This document shows, piece by piece, positions 22,428-32,755 of a DNA stretch of 64,000 bases. Position numbers and translations under genes: made by a program. The notes beneath the pieces are model-generated. The model saw only the letters and a program-made list of their open reading frames with translations. It had not been told where the DNA came from and did no database searches. Positions within the stretch are counted from its first letter, which is position 1; every line of letters starts with the position of its first letter. Where the stretch lies: NCBI GenBank assembly GCA_003952965.2, contig CM025853.1, positions 6,867,007 through 6,931,006 on the forward strand. The letters run 5' to 3'. This stretch comes from Morella rubra. Its lineage: Eukaryota; Streptophyta; Magnoliopsida; Fagales; Myricaceae.

Positions 22428-23310
22428 TACATAGAAGATCTACATCTGGATTTGTGTTTACATTGGGTAAAGGAGCAGTGAGTTGGAGAAGTTTCAAGTA
22501 GAACACTGCTGTTGACTCCACCACTGAGGCAGAATATGTCGCTGCTAGCGAATCTGCAAAGGAAGCTGTGTGGATACAAAAATTCATACAAGAGCTTGAA
22601 TCTATCCCTTCGATAGAGTCCCCGATCACTATTTATTGTGATAACAATGGTGTTCTAGCACAGGTGGTAGAATCTAGGGCTTATCAAAGGATAAAACACA
22701 TAGAAAGAAGATTTCATCTTATTCGTGACATTGTGAATCAGGGTGATGTAGTGATGGCTAAAATAGCATCAGTTGAGAACATCGCAGACCTGTTCACTAA
22801 ACCGTTGACTTAGAAAGTGTTGAGAAGTATTTAGAGTCCATGGGTGTTAAGTATATGTCTGATTGGTTCTGAGTACAAGTGGGAGATTGTTAAATGTATG
22901 CCCTTAAACCAATCATTTTGAATAATTATGAGATAATTATCGTTGTTGATTAATCACTTGTATATTATTTTGGGTACAGGCAATGATATATGATGTCATA
23001 TTTTACAATGACATAAGATGTCATATTGTTGAGCAACACTGTAGAAAAGTCAGACCAATGATTAATGAATCGGAGGCGGGGAGTATGACTTTTTGGATCC
23101 TTATTGATTCACTTTGTTCTATATCGAGATTCATGATCATGTATAAATAGGTCTACACTCGTTGTGCCTTTATAAGATATAATGATAGACTCTATCATTG
23201 AGGTGGTGACCTTAAGCAGACAAGTGGGTGCCATGTAAGAGTACATGCATTGAACCGGATCAAATATGAATGCCTTCTGGAAACAATCACTGATGTAGAG
23301 AATGGTATTC
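22428..23310 (+). mobile_element. Copia 3' end: RNase H, PPT and LTR, broken
   Basis: The Copia RNase H region (about 22430-22812, with the family ADLFTKPL tail) is followed by a polypurine tract (AAGTGGGAGA near 22878) and an LTR starting TGTTAAATGTATGCCC at 22888. The LTR matches those at 9804 and 28370-29111. It stops early near 23310, where internal Copia sequence resumes. It is an old fragment with few but clear breaks. Confidence 0.8.
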
Positions 23311-24205
23311 ATCACATTAGTGAGGGATAGGCCATTAGACCTTTTTAAGGTTGAACCCTACTTTATATTTGAACCTTACTTGCAAGGTAAGATGACCAAG
23401 AATCCTTTTAAAGGAAAAGAGATTAGAGCTACTCGTTTATTGGAGTTGGTACACACTGATATATGTGGTCCTTTTAACCACATAGCCAAAGGAGGTTTTT
23501 CCTACGTCATCACTTTTACGGATAATTATTCCAGGTATGGTTATCTATACCTGATGAAACATAAATCTGAAACCTTTGAAAAGTTCAAAGAATTTCATAT
23601 GGAAGTGGAAAATCAATTGGAAATGAGTATTAAGGTACTAAAGTCTGACAAAGGAGGTGAATATATCTCTAGTGAGTTTCAAACATATTTTCGAGATAGA
23701 GGCATCATATCTCAGATGACTCCCTCTGCTACACCACAACACAATAGTGTTGCAGAAAGAAGAAATTAGACTTTATTGGATATGGTTTGATCGATGATCA
23801 GCATTTTTGAATTACCTATATATTTTTGGGGTTACGCCTTAGAGGCAACTTTTTATATCTTAAACAGGATACCCACTACGTCAGTTCCAAAAACTTCTTA
23901 TGAACTATGGGTTGGTGAGAGACCTAGTCTTAATCATTTGAGAGTATGAGGATGTCCAATTCACTTTAAAGTGTTTAATGTGGGAAAACTGGAATCAACG
24001 ACTGTAAAGTGTTTATTTGTGGGTTATCCAAAAATGGCCACTGTGTATCATTTTTATGATCCATATGATAAAAAGGTAATTATTAGTAGGGATGCTACTT
24101 TTCTTGAAGAATAGTATTGCCTTAGTACAGGTAGAAGCAAGATTGTTCTTGAAAAATAGTTTGCTGAGCCAGTAACTCAGGCAAATGAGGTCAACCCATG
24201 GACAG
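23311..24205 (+). mobile_element. Copia integrase-region fragment, broken
   Basis: It reads as the end of the GAG-pre-integrase domain and most of a Copia integrase (HTDICGPF, TFTDNYSRYGY, KSDKGGEY, PQHNSVAERRN), continuing toward the integrase-RT linker. The same region occurs inverted at 27400-28180. It is a fossil with several breaks and is interrupted at 24205 by a solo LTR. Confidence 0.85.
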
Positions 24206-25561
24206 TGTGAGTTCAAATATCAACCCAAATGGGGGGTGAATTGAGTTTATGAAAAACTTAGTCCCTTTTTTGATAAAAACCCATATCTGAAAAATACTCT
24301 TTTTAACGAATAAAAATGCTGATATGAATATGTTTAATGCTAAGCTAAATATAAGCAATAAATAATAGCAATAATGTAAAGAGTAGGGAAGAGAGATAAC
24401 ACGCTATTTTTAGGTGGTTCGGCCAAGACTTGCCTACGTCCACCCCCAAGGCTATTGCCTTCCTTGGGCTTCTTCACTATAATCTAATAGTGTATACAAC
24501 TTAGCTTTTGGGTGCTAAGTAACCATTACAAGAGTTTTTCTGAGCTCACTCTTCAACTCGCACACAAATCTCAAAGCCTATGAGATTTCTTCTATCCTCA
24601 TAGGTAGGTGTAAGTGTTTCTCACACTCAAAAGGTTTCTCAAAGTTTAATGATATGAATGAATAAACAATAGCTCTCAAAGCCAAATAAGCAAAACAAAG
24701 CTTAATAAATGGCTACAAGACAAGATCTAACGATGATGATAGCAATGGCAGACCAGATCTCTTGGAAAACGTGCAGCTCTTATCTTTTGCACTTTTATCT
24801 TACTTAATGGAGGCTAGGTCAAGATTAATGATGTAGAGAGGCAAAATGTGTGCAAAAGATCTCATTTCTCACTCCATGAGGTTCTCTTTATGGGTCTTTA
24901 GTCTTGGGGGGTCTAGAGGCCTTTTTGGAATGTTAAAGAGGTGCCCTAAGTGTCACGAGGTTCCTTTTATAGGTCTTCAGTCTTGGGAGGTCTAGAGGGC
25001 TTTTTTGGAATGTTGGAGAGGTGCTCTAAGTGTCATGACATCTTGGTTCGCATGCTGAGACATCATTTTAAAAACAGAGTTCCCGTAACATGTGTCGACA
25101 CATACATTCCTATGTGTCGACACCTTCATCGAGTCTGGAACTTACTCGCAGGTGCTTGTAGCATGTGTCGGCACTTCCTTCACCATGTGTTGACACAATC
25201 TTCACCTGTGTCGACACTTTGCTTCTCAAGTGTCGACAACATCGAAATGACAATCTATCTTCTGTTCTATATGTCGACACCATCTTGGCAGATGGATTTT
25301 TTCAGTGATTTTTGATATTCAAACTTTTCCATATCAACACTAAAACTCTTACAATGAAAAATATCACAGTTTAGGTGCAAGCCATGGTGTTTAAAATAAA
25401 TATAGGGCATAATAAATTAAAGAGTGACATAAATACAATTGAGTACTCTCTATTGAATAGTAGATTGACAACCACGTATTCTAAAAATATTCCAAAGCTA
25501 TTTTCTCATTTGTTATCATCAAAATCGAGTTAGATAGCTCATGATGAACCTTGGGCTAATA
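24206..25561 (-). mobile_element. Solo LTR (SIRE-like) inserted in Copia
   Basis: It is a 1.36-kb LTR in reverse orientation, related to 41172-42384 and, more distantly, to the LTRs at 19408 and 34677. GACAG (24201-24205) and GACAT (25562-25566) flank it as a 5-bp target duplication with one difference. Inside, a cluster of the palindrome TGTGTCGACACA or near matches lies at about 25088-25275. No internal domain is present, so it arose by LTR-LTR recombination. Confidence 0.75.
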
Positions 25562-25722
25562 GACATAGTGAATCGGGGTGATGTGGTTACAAACAAGATA
25601 GCATTAGCTGAGAACATTGTAGACCCATTCACAAAAGCATTTACGCAAAAGGTGTTTGAAAAACATTTAGAGTCAATAGGTGTCAAGTATATGTATGAGT
25701 GATTTTAAGTGCAAGTGGGAGA
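25562..25722 (+). mobile_element. Copia 3'-terminal pol fragment with PPT
   Basis: A short plus-strand stretch reads as the very end of Copia pol and ends in a purine tract (AAGTGGGAGATGG near 25715). It abuts an oppositely oriented Copia RNase H at about 25725. This is a broken fossil. Confidence 0.7.
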
Positions 25723-25724
25723 TG

Positions 25725-28700
25725 GTTCACTATGTCTCGTATAAGATGAAACTTGCTTTCTATGTGTTTTGTCCTCTAATGAGCCCTTGGTTCCACTGCC
25801 TGTGCTATAGCACCATTGTTGTCATAATAAATGGTGATAGGAAACTCAATCGAAGGGACAACCTCAAGCTCTTGTACGAATTTACGAATCCATGAAGCTT
25901 CATTTGCAGATTCACTTGCAGCTATATATTCTGCTTCTTTGGTGGAGTCAGCAGTAGTACTTTGCTTGAAACTCCTCCAACTCACTGCTCATTTAGCCGA
26001 CATGAATACAAATCCAGATGTCGATCTTCTATCATTGATTTTAGATTGAAAATCCGAATTTGTGTATCCCTGGACATTAAGCAAATCCTCACCTCCAAAC
26101 ATCAACATGTAGTGCCTGGTTCTTTTTAAATACTTGAGGATATGCTTAACTACTATCTACTCACAATACTAATTGCATGATTAATATCAGGCCTTGTACA
26201 AAGCATGCATACATGAGGCTCCCTACAGTCGAAGCATAGGGACATGACCTCATCTTATCTTTCTCATCTTGTGTCAATGCATTACGATGAATATCATGCC
26301 TAAAGGGTAAGAACCGTTTCTTGGCATCCTACATACTAAATGTTGCTAGTATTTTGTCAATGTAGTGGACTTGTGAAAGTGCCAATAGCCTATTATCTTG
26401 GTCTCTAAACAATTTGATCCCAAGAATATAGAATGCTTCCTCGAGATCTTTTATTGAAAAATGGTTCCCCAACCATGTTTCCATGGATGACATCGCTTCG
26501 ACGTCATTCCTTATGAGTAGAATATCATCAACATACAAAATAAAAAACATCACTGAACACCATTGTTCTCCTTGTATACACAAGGCTAGTCCATGTTTTG
26601 TGAAAAACTAAACTCTTTGATCATTTCATCAAAACAGATGTTCCAACAATGCGATGCCAGTTTGAGTCCATAAATGGACTTATTCAGTTTGCACACTTTT
26701 GCCTCATTATTTGGAGATTGTAAACCCTTAGGTTGTTCCATATAAATCTCCTCATGGATGTACCCATTCAGAAATGCAGTTTTAACATCCATCTGCCATA
26801 TCTCATAATCATAATGAGTGCAATCGACAACATAATTCTAATAGACTTCATCATAGCCATTGGTCAAAAAGTTTCCACATAGTCAATACCATGTTTTTGA
26901 GTATAACCCTTCGAGACTAGTCTGGCTTTAAAGGTCTCTACCACTCCAGTGGGTCCTCTTTTTATTTTGAAGACCCATTTACAACCTATAGGCTTGATGC
27001 CTTGGTTGATTAACTAGTGTCTAAACCTCATTGGAGTACATGGAGTCCATCTCAGATTCCATTGCCACTTTCCAGCGTCCTGCATCCTTGTCACATATAG
27101 TCTCTTGGTAATTGTATGGATCATCATCTAACCCCTCTGATTCCATTTGATAAATCTGATTACCTTTATCGCATCTCAGATTCCATTGCCACTTTTCAAA
27201 ATCTCATTGGAGGTATAATTACCCTTGTACTACGTCGAGACTCCTGAGTTTTGAACATTTCAGACTCATCAGTAGGTTCTGTAACATTCCTTTCATAGAT
27301 CACATATGTTTGAGTTACTAGCTCAGCAGACTATTCTCCAAGAACAATCTTGCTTCTACCTGTACTAAGGCAATACTCTTCTTAAAGAAAAGTAGCGTTC
27401 CTGCTGATAATTACCTTTTTATCACATGAATCATAAAAATGATATTCGGTGGCCATTTTTAGGTAACCCACAAATAAACACTTTACAGTCCTTTATTCCA
27501 GTTTTCCCACATTAAACACTTTAACGTGAGCTGGACATCCCCATACTCTCAAATGATGAAGACTAGATCTCTCACCAGTCCATAGTTCATAAGGAGTTTC
27601 TGGAACTGACTTAGTGGGTATCTTGTATAAGATATAAATAGCTGCCTCCAAGGCTATATAGGTAATTCAGACATCCTCATCATTGATTGAACCATATCCA
27701 ATAAAGTTCAATTTTTTATTTCTGCAAAACCATTGTGTTGTGGTGTAGCAGGGGTAGTCATTTGAGATTTAATGCCTCTATCTCAAAGATATGTCTGAAA
27801 CTCACTAGAGATATATTCACCTCCTTTGTCAGACCTGAGTATCTTGATACTCCTTTCCAATTGGTTTTCCACTTTCATCTAAAATACTTTGAACTTTTCA
27901 AAGGTTTTAGATTTATGTTTCATGAGGTATAGATAACCATACCTGGAATAATCATCTGTAAAAGTGAGGAAGTAGGAAAAACCTCCTTTGGCTATATGGT
28001 TAAAAGGACCACATACATTAGTGTGTACCAACTCCCTCAAGCCAGTAGCTTTAATCCCTTTTCTTTTAAAAGGGTTCTTGGTCATCTTACCTTGCAAGCA
28101 AGGTTCACATATAGGGTAGAGTTCGACCTTCAAAAGATCTAATGGCCTAGCCCTCACTAATCTTCCTATCCATATTAGCATGACCGAGTCTCAGATGCCA
28201 CATATAAGTGGGATTCACATCCCTCTTCCTTTTCAGAGTTGTAACATTGGTATCAACATCTTTTTCAATATTATTCACAGAGTCTGCCATATTATCCAAA
28301 ATATTAACTTATCTATCCTTCCATCATACTATATTTTACATGAGCTAATAGAATCAAAATAATATCACCGATTAAATCCCTAGCTCATATAATTTTTAAT
28401 TCCAATTTGTAACCTGTTGAACTCCAAAATTGTTTCCAAAACAATTTCTTAATATCATTGGCTAGTGATTTCTAGAGTTCAACCCTATACAGTTAAAATG
28501 AATACATTGTCTCTTTAAGAGACTGGTGGATTTCTTATTGAGCATTTATACAAAACTATTTATTATGTACAAGACCCAACATTGTCTGAATTTTTGACCT
28601 AGAAAGATCATCACCAAATGACTCGGTCAAAGCACAAATATAAAACAAATAGTTTTGTACAAACCCCTCAGGTCTAAGGATACCATAAGTCAATTGTGCT

Positions 28701-29111
28701 GAATATCATTCTCACTATCAGTGATCACTTCTAGAAGATATTCATATTGAATCCCGCTTAGTGTATGTACTCTTACAGTGCACTCACTCGTCTACTTAAG
28801 GTCACCACGTTAATGATAGAGGCCATCATCGTATTTAATAGAGGCATAACGAGTGTAGACCTATATACATATACATGTACCTTGGTCTAGAACAAACATA
28901 AACTAAACAAGGAACCAAAAAGTCATACTCTTCGCCTTTGATTCATTAATTATTGGCATGACATTTCTACAATGTCACTCAACAATATAACTGTGTAACA
29001 TTTGATATTACAACATATTGTACCCAATAAGTATTAAATAGATGTGACAACAAAAGGAATAATTATCTCATAATTATTCTAATAATTAGTTTTGAGGGCA
29101 TATTTCCAACA
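25725..29111 (-). mobile_element. Copia element, inverted, truncated and broken
   Basis: On the minus strand from 29111: an LTR beginning TGTTGGAAATATGCCC (29111 to about 28370), the GAG-pre-integrase and integrase region (about 28290-27400), reverse transcriptase (MDVKTAFLNGYIHEEIYMEQ at about 26790, YVDDILL at about 26535) and RNase H ending near 25776. Gag and the far 3' end with its LTR are missing, and the 3' side abuts a plus-strand Copia fragment. It has many breaks. The LTR/internal boundary is approximate. Confidence 0.82.
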
Positions 29112-29511
29112 GAAATTCACGTTCGATGGTAAATTTATACTGTTCAGACATATGCCAAAAATTACTTTCTAGGTCTTATGTGCGGCCAAAAGATTTTCAG
29201 AATTCTAGTGCTACTGACTAGGGTATTGCTCTCTATTTCTTTTGGTATAATGGAAGATGTTGGTCTGGACAATGTTAGATTAGCTTTTATTATTCTGTCC
29301 AGTAGTTTTCTATGGATGTTAATATTGTTACAGTGATGAAAATACATTTGAAGCCCAACGCCTCAAATTTAGATTTGTTGTGCATAATACAAAACTTCTA
29401 ATTTTCCTAACCAATAAAAAGAACGTTTTGAATGTGTTCGAACAAGAATAATACGTACGATTGATGTAAACATGTTAAATATAATCCTTCAATTGCATCA
29501 ACCCTGTCTGG

Positions 29512-30317
29512 TGGGAACGGACTCCCTTCAAAGATATCAGAAGGGACAGACAAAATATTGTCCTTGCAATCTAAGGGTTTTTTCCTCGAGAGCCGAATAT
29601 ATCAAAAGGGACGGCTTGGCTCGGCTCGGCAGCTAAATCACCCTAGAATTTGTTTTTTGCGAGAGCCAAAGTTCCTTTTCTAATTCCTTCAATATTTTGT
29701 CATTATTTCCGTTTCTTCCTTTAAAAGATATGCCTGCCTCCTCTTTCTAAAGGCAAAGTACAACAACAGCTAAGCTATATGCATTGTATAATACAAAACC
29801 CTTTTTCCCAGTCGAGGACCTGTTTTAGCTCAACTACACCAAGGTTGCCATTTCCATTTTGGTATTCAATTATGACAGGGAATAGAATGGCACATGACAA
29901 AATCGTGTAGCGGTCTCATATCAGCCACACTTGCCTCGCCGTTGCACCGTTAGCAAATTCCTACCACCAGGTTGGTCCGCTGCACCTTCAGCTCTTGATC
30001 AATGAGGAAACAGAAACAAACCATGGTGTTTCGGGCTTCTATGAGAAAAAAATTTAGGGAGTAAGGAATTCTGTTAAGGTCCGGCGAGGTCTTATGAATT
30101 CTTGTGTGTCATTGCTGAAAAAATTGGGGAGGAATGAAGGGAAAGAAAAGTAACTTCAGATCTCACGCGGAAAAAGAATTTTAGGGATTGAGCCGCCGAG
30201 CCATTTTACTCATGAAATGAGGTGGATGCATAGTGACCGTTAGATTGCAGGGATAAGATTTTGTCCGTCCTTTCTGATAACTTCAGAATTTCCTCCTTCA
30301 GAGGGAATCCGTTCCTA
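29512..30317. mobile_element. Non-autonomous Mutator-like element, 0.8 kb
   Basis: Inverted repeats of about 80-90 bp begin TGGGAACGGACTCCCTTC (29512) and, from the right, TAGGAACGGATTCCCTC (30317). TGTCTGG flanks both sides (29505-29511 and 30318-30324). A related CACTA copy reads CCCTGTCTGGGGCCTTAG without an insertion at 39371-39398 (reverse strand), which confirms the insertion point. The interior has no recognised gene; a captured fragment is possible but unproven. Confidence 0.78.
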
Positions 30318-30537
30318 TGTCTGGGGCCTTAACTTTTCCTAGACAAGGAATTGTAGCACCTTCATCCAAAACGACATCGAGTAGTTGTATAGGTAAGTTA
30401 TATATATTTTTTATTCAACTCACTTTTTTTAATGATTATTTTTTTTAATTATTTAAGTGTTATATTGATTACAATTTTTGATTTAGGAAGACGAGGATGC
30501 ACGCAGAGTTGGAAAAAGTCTTAAAGTAGTTTAGACA

Positions 30538-32279
30538 TGATGAGTGCATAAAAGTTCACTCTGAATGTTACTTCTTCATGTTCATTTGCTAATCCATAAG
30601 TATAATTCGGACATTTTAATGCTATTTTTCCAACTTGAATGTTATTTTACAAAGTGTCCAGTTGTGATTAATTTTTGGTGATTTTCTTGTAGGAAATAAA
30701 TTAAGAAGAGTTGGACTTCTAACCCTAAGAGATGGTGCTTAATTCCAGTTTTGGGCTCTATCCAATCAAGCAAGAAGACCTAGAAGTTCAATGAAATAAT
30801 ATTGGGTAGTGAGTTTGAAAAAAATCCCGAATTGGAAGATTTCCTGCGCAGTCTTCAGTATTTTTACCATATCTCTTCCTTCTAAGATGATATTAATCCA
30901 ATTCAAAAAGCGTTGGAATCTTAACTTAAAGAGAAACAGTTTCTCCAGAAATAGAGATTCTCAAATTCAGAAGTTTACTAGTCGAAATAGGCGCCTCAAT
31001 ATCTGGAGAATTATTGGTGTGATATTCTCGGAGCAGTCATCACTGTTATTATCATATATTCCCTGTCAGATATTGTATTGATGCGATTTAAAAATGGCAT
31101 GAAATAAAACACAAAGGGATACATTTTATTCAGAAATAACGCTTTTCAAATTCAGACGCTTACTAGTCTAAATAGGCGCCTCAATATCTGGAGAATTATT
31201 GGTGTGATATTCTCGGAGCAGTCGTCACTTTTATTATCATATCTTCCACGTCAGATATCGGATTGATGGGATTTAAAAAGGATATGAAATAAAACTCAAA
31301 GGGCTACATTTTGTTCAGAAATAATGTTTTTCAAATTCCGACGTTTAATAGGAGACAAATGTCTCGAAATATAAGGAGTAAAATCTAGAACATTGAATGT
31401 GCGATTTGAGATACCATTTTCTTTCTTTGGAAGGAAGATAGCTTGGAGGATGTGGGAAAGGACTCCTTAAGCTCGTAGAGGCTAGGTTTTGGAAGGTTTT
31501 TGAGTTTCTTTTTCTCTTCTTTAGCTATCTTTTAAGGGAGAGAGTTTCTTTGCTTGAATGTATAGCTAAATCTCCAAGCAAGGCTAGGGATGAACTTGTA
31601 CTAATAATGGTATTATTGATTTGCTTTTGATTCATGTAATCATTCTTCACGTTGATACAACTCTTGTTTATCATTCTCCAATTGTTATTAGTTTGTTTTC
31701 TCATCTTTGAATGATCTTGGAATAATTCTCTTCATAGATTCAGTCATGCTTTGTCTATCGAATGGTTAACGTCCATGATTGTGTTTCAGATAAGTTATTA
31801 TCTTGTTGATTTGATTTTCTGCTGCAATATTACCCACGAGGTATATTGTCATTATTAGGTTATGTCAATAAGAATAATAACTCATAAGGTTTTAAAGTGG
31901 TGAATGATTTCTCAAAGGGTTACCTTTGACTTAAGTTTTGGTTTGTAGTTCTATATCTTCCAATTGGGGACTTTGGAGTTGAATTTCCTAGTTGTGTTAA
32001 TCAATGAATCAAGAGAAATTGATATACTGGATTTGAACGAGGAATTCCCGATGTTTTGCTATCTGTAATCTTGAGTAACCATTTTCACCATTATAATTCG
32101 AAGTTTCTAAAATTGTAGTTCAATCAAGTTATTTCCAATTGATAATTAAGTAGTTTCCTTTAATTTTCTTGTTTTAATTGTGTTTCTTTCACCTTTCTCC
32201 CTGAGAAATCGATACCCCAAAGCTGTGCTGCAACTATTGCGTTATTCTTTGGGTGTAATCAAGACCCACGATGACGACA
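30538..32279 (+). mobile_element. Solo LTR, 1.7 kb, probably Gypsy type
   Basis: It starts TGATGAGTGCATAAAAG and ends GATGACGACA, flanked by AGACA (30533-30537) and AGATA (32280-32284), a 5-bp target duplication with one difference. The flanks are CACTA sequence. It contains a 185-bp tandem repeat. Family assignment is uncertain; orientation is assumed from the TG...CA ends and general LTR appearance. Confidence 0.55.
30946..31345. repeat. 185-bp tandem repeat inside the solo LTR
   Basis: The block CAGAAATA starts at 30946, 31131 and 31316, an exact 185-bp period over about 2.2 units. Within units, AATATCTGGAGAATTATTGG is conserved. Confidence 0.9.
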
Positions 32280-32755
32280 AGATATTGTATTTGTTTTATT
32301 GAATATTATATTTTAATTATTTCAAATATTGTGATTAATTATTTAACACTATATTTTGTTAATAAAGTTGTTATTTAATATATTTTTAATAATTTTCTAA
32401 CAGTTTTTTCATTTAAAAAATAACAAAAAGAAATATGTTCCAACGATAAATTTAGCGTTCAGATGAAAACGTGCCTCAAGATTTTCGAACGTGATTTGAA
32501 AAATTCAACATTTCTGTTTGTTAAATTTTTGAATGGATATTTTTTTGCTTGTCCGAACGCCCTAATCGCGATATCAAACGAATATAATGCTATATGTTCG
32601 AACGTCATTTCCTTAACGTCCTAAATTATGCGAACGTTTAGGACGTGAAGTGTTGTAACGCATTAAGAACGGTTGTGGATGTTCCCTTTTATAGAGTTGA
32701 AATGGTATCCGAAACATTGAATGTAAAATTAGTTTATTAGTTCGAATGGTCATTG

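Noticed and set aside
29570-30290. Captured host gene inside the 806-bp Mutator-like element
   Set aside because: A minus-strand reading has a few plausible stretches, but I could not match it to any family and stops interrupt it.
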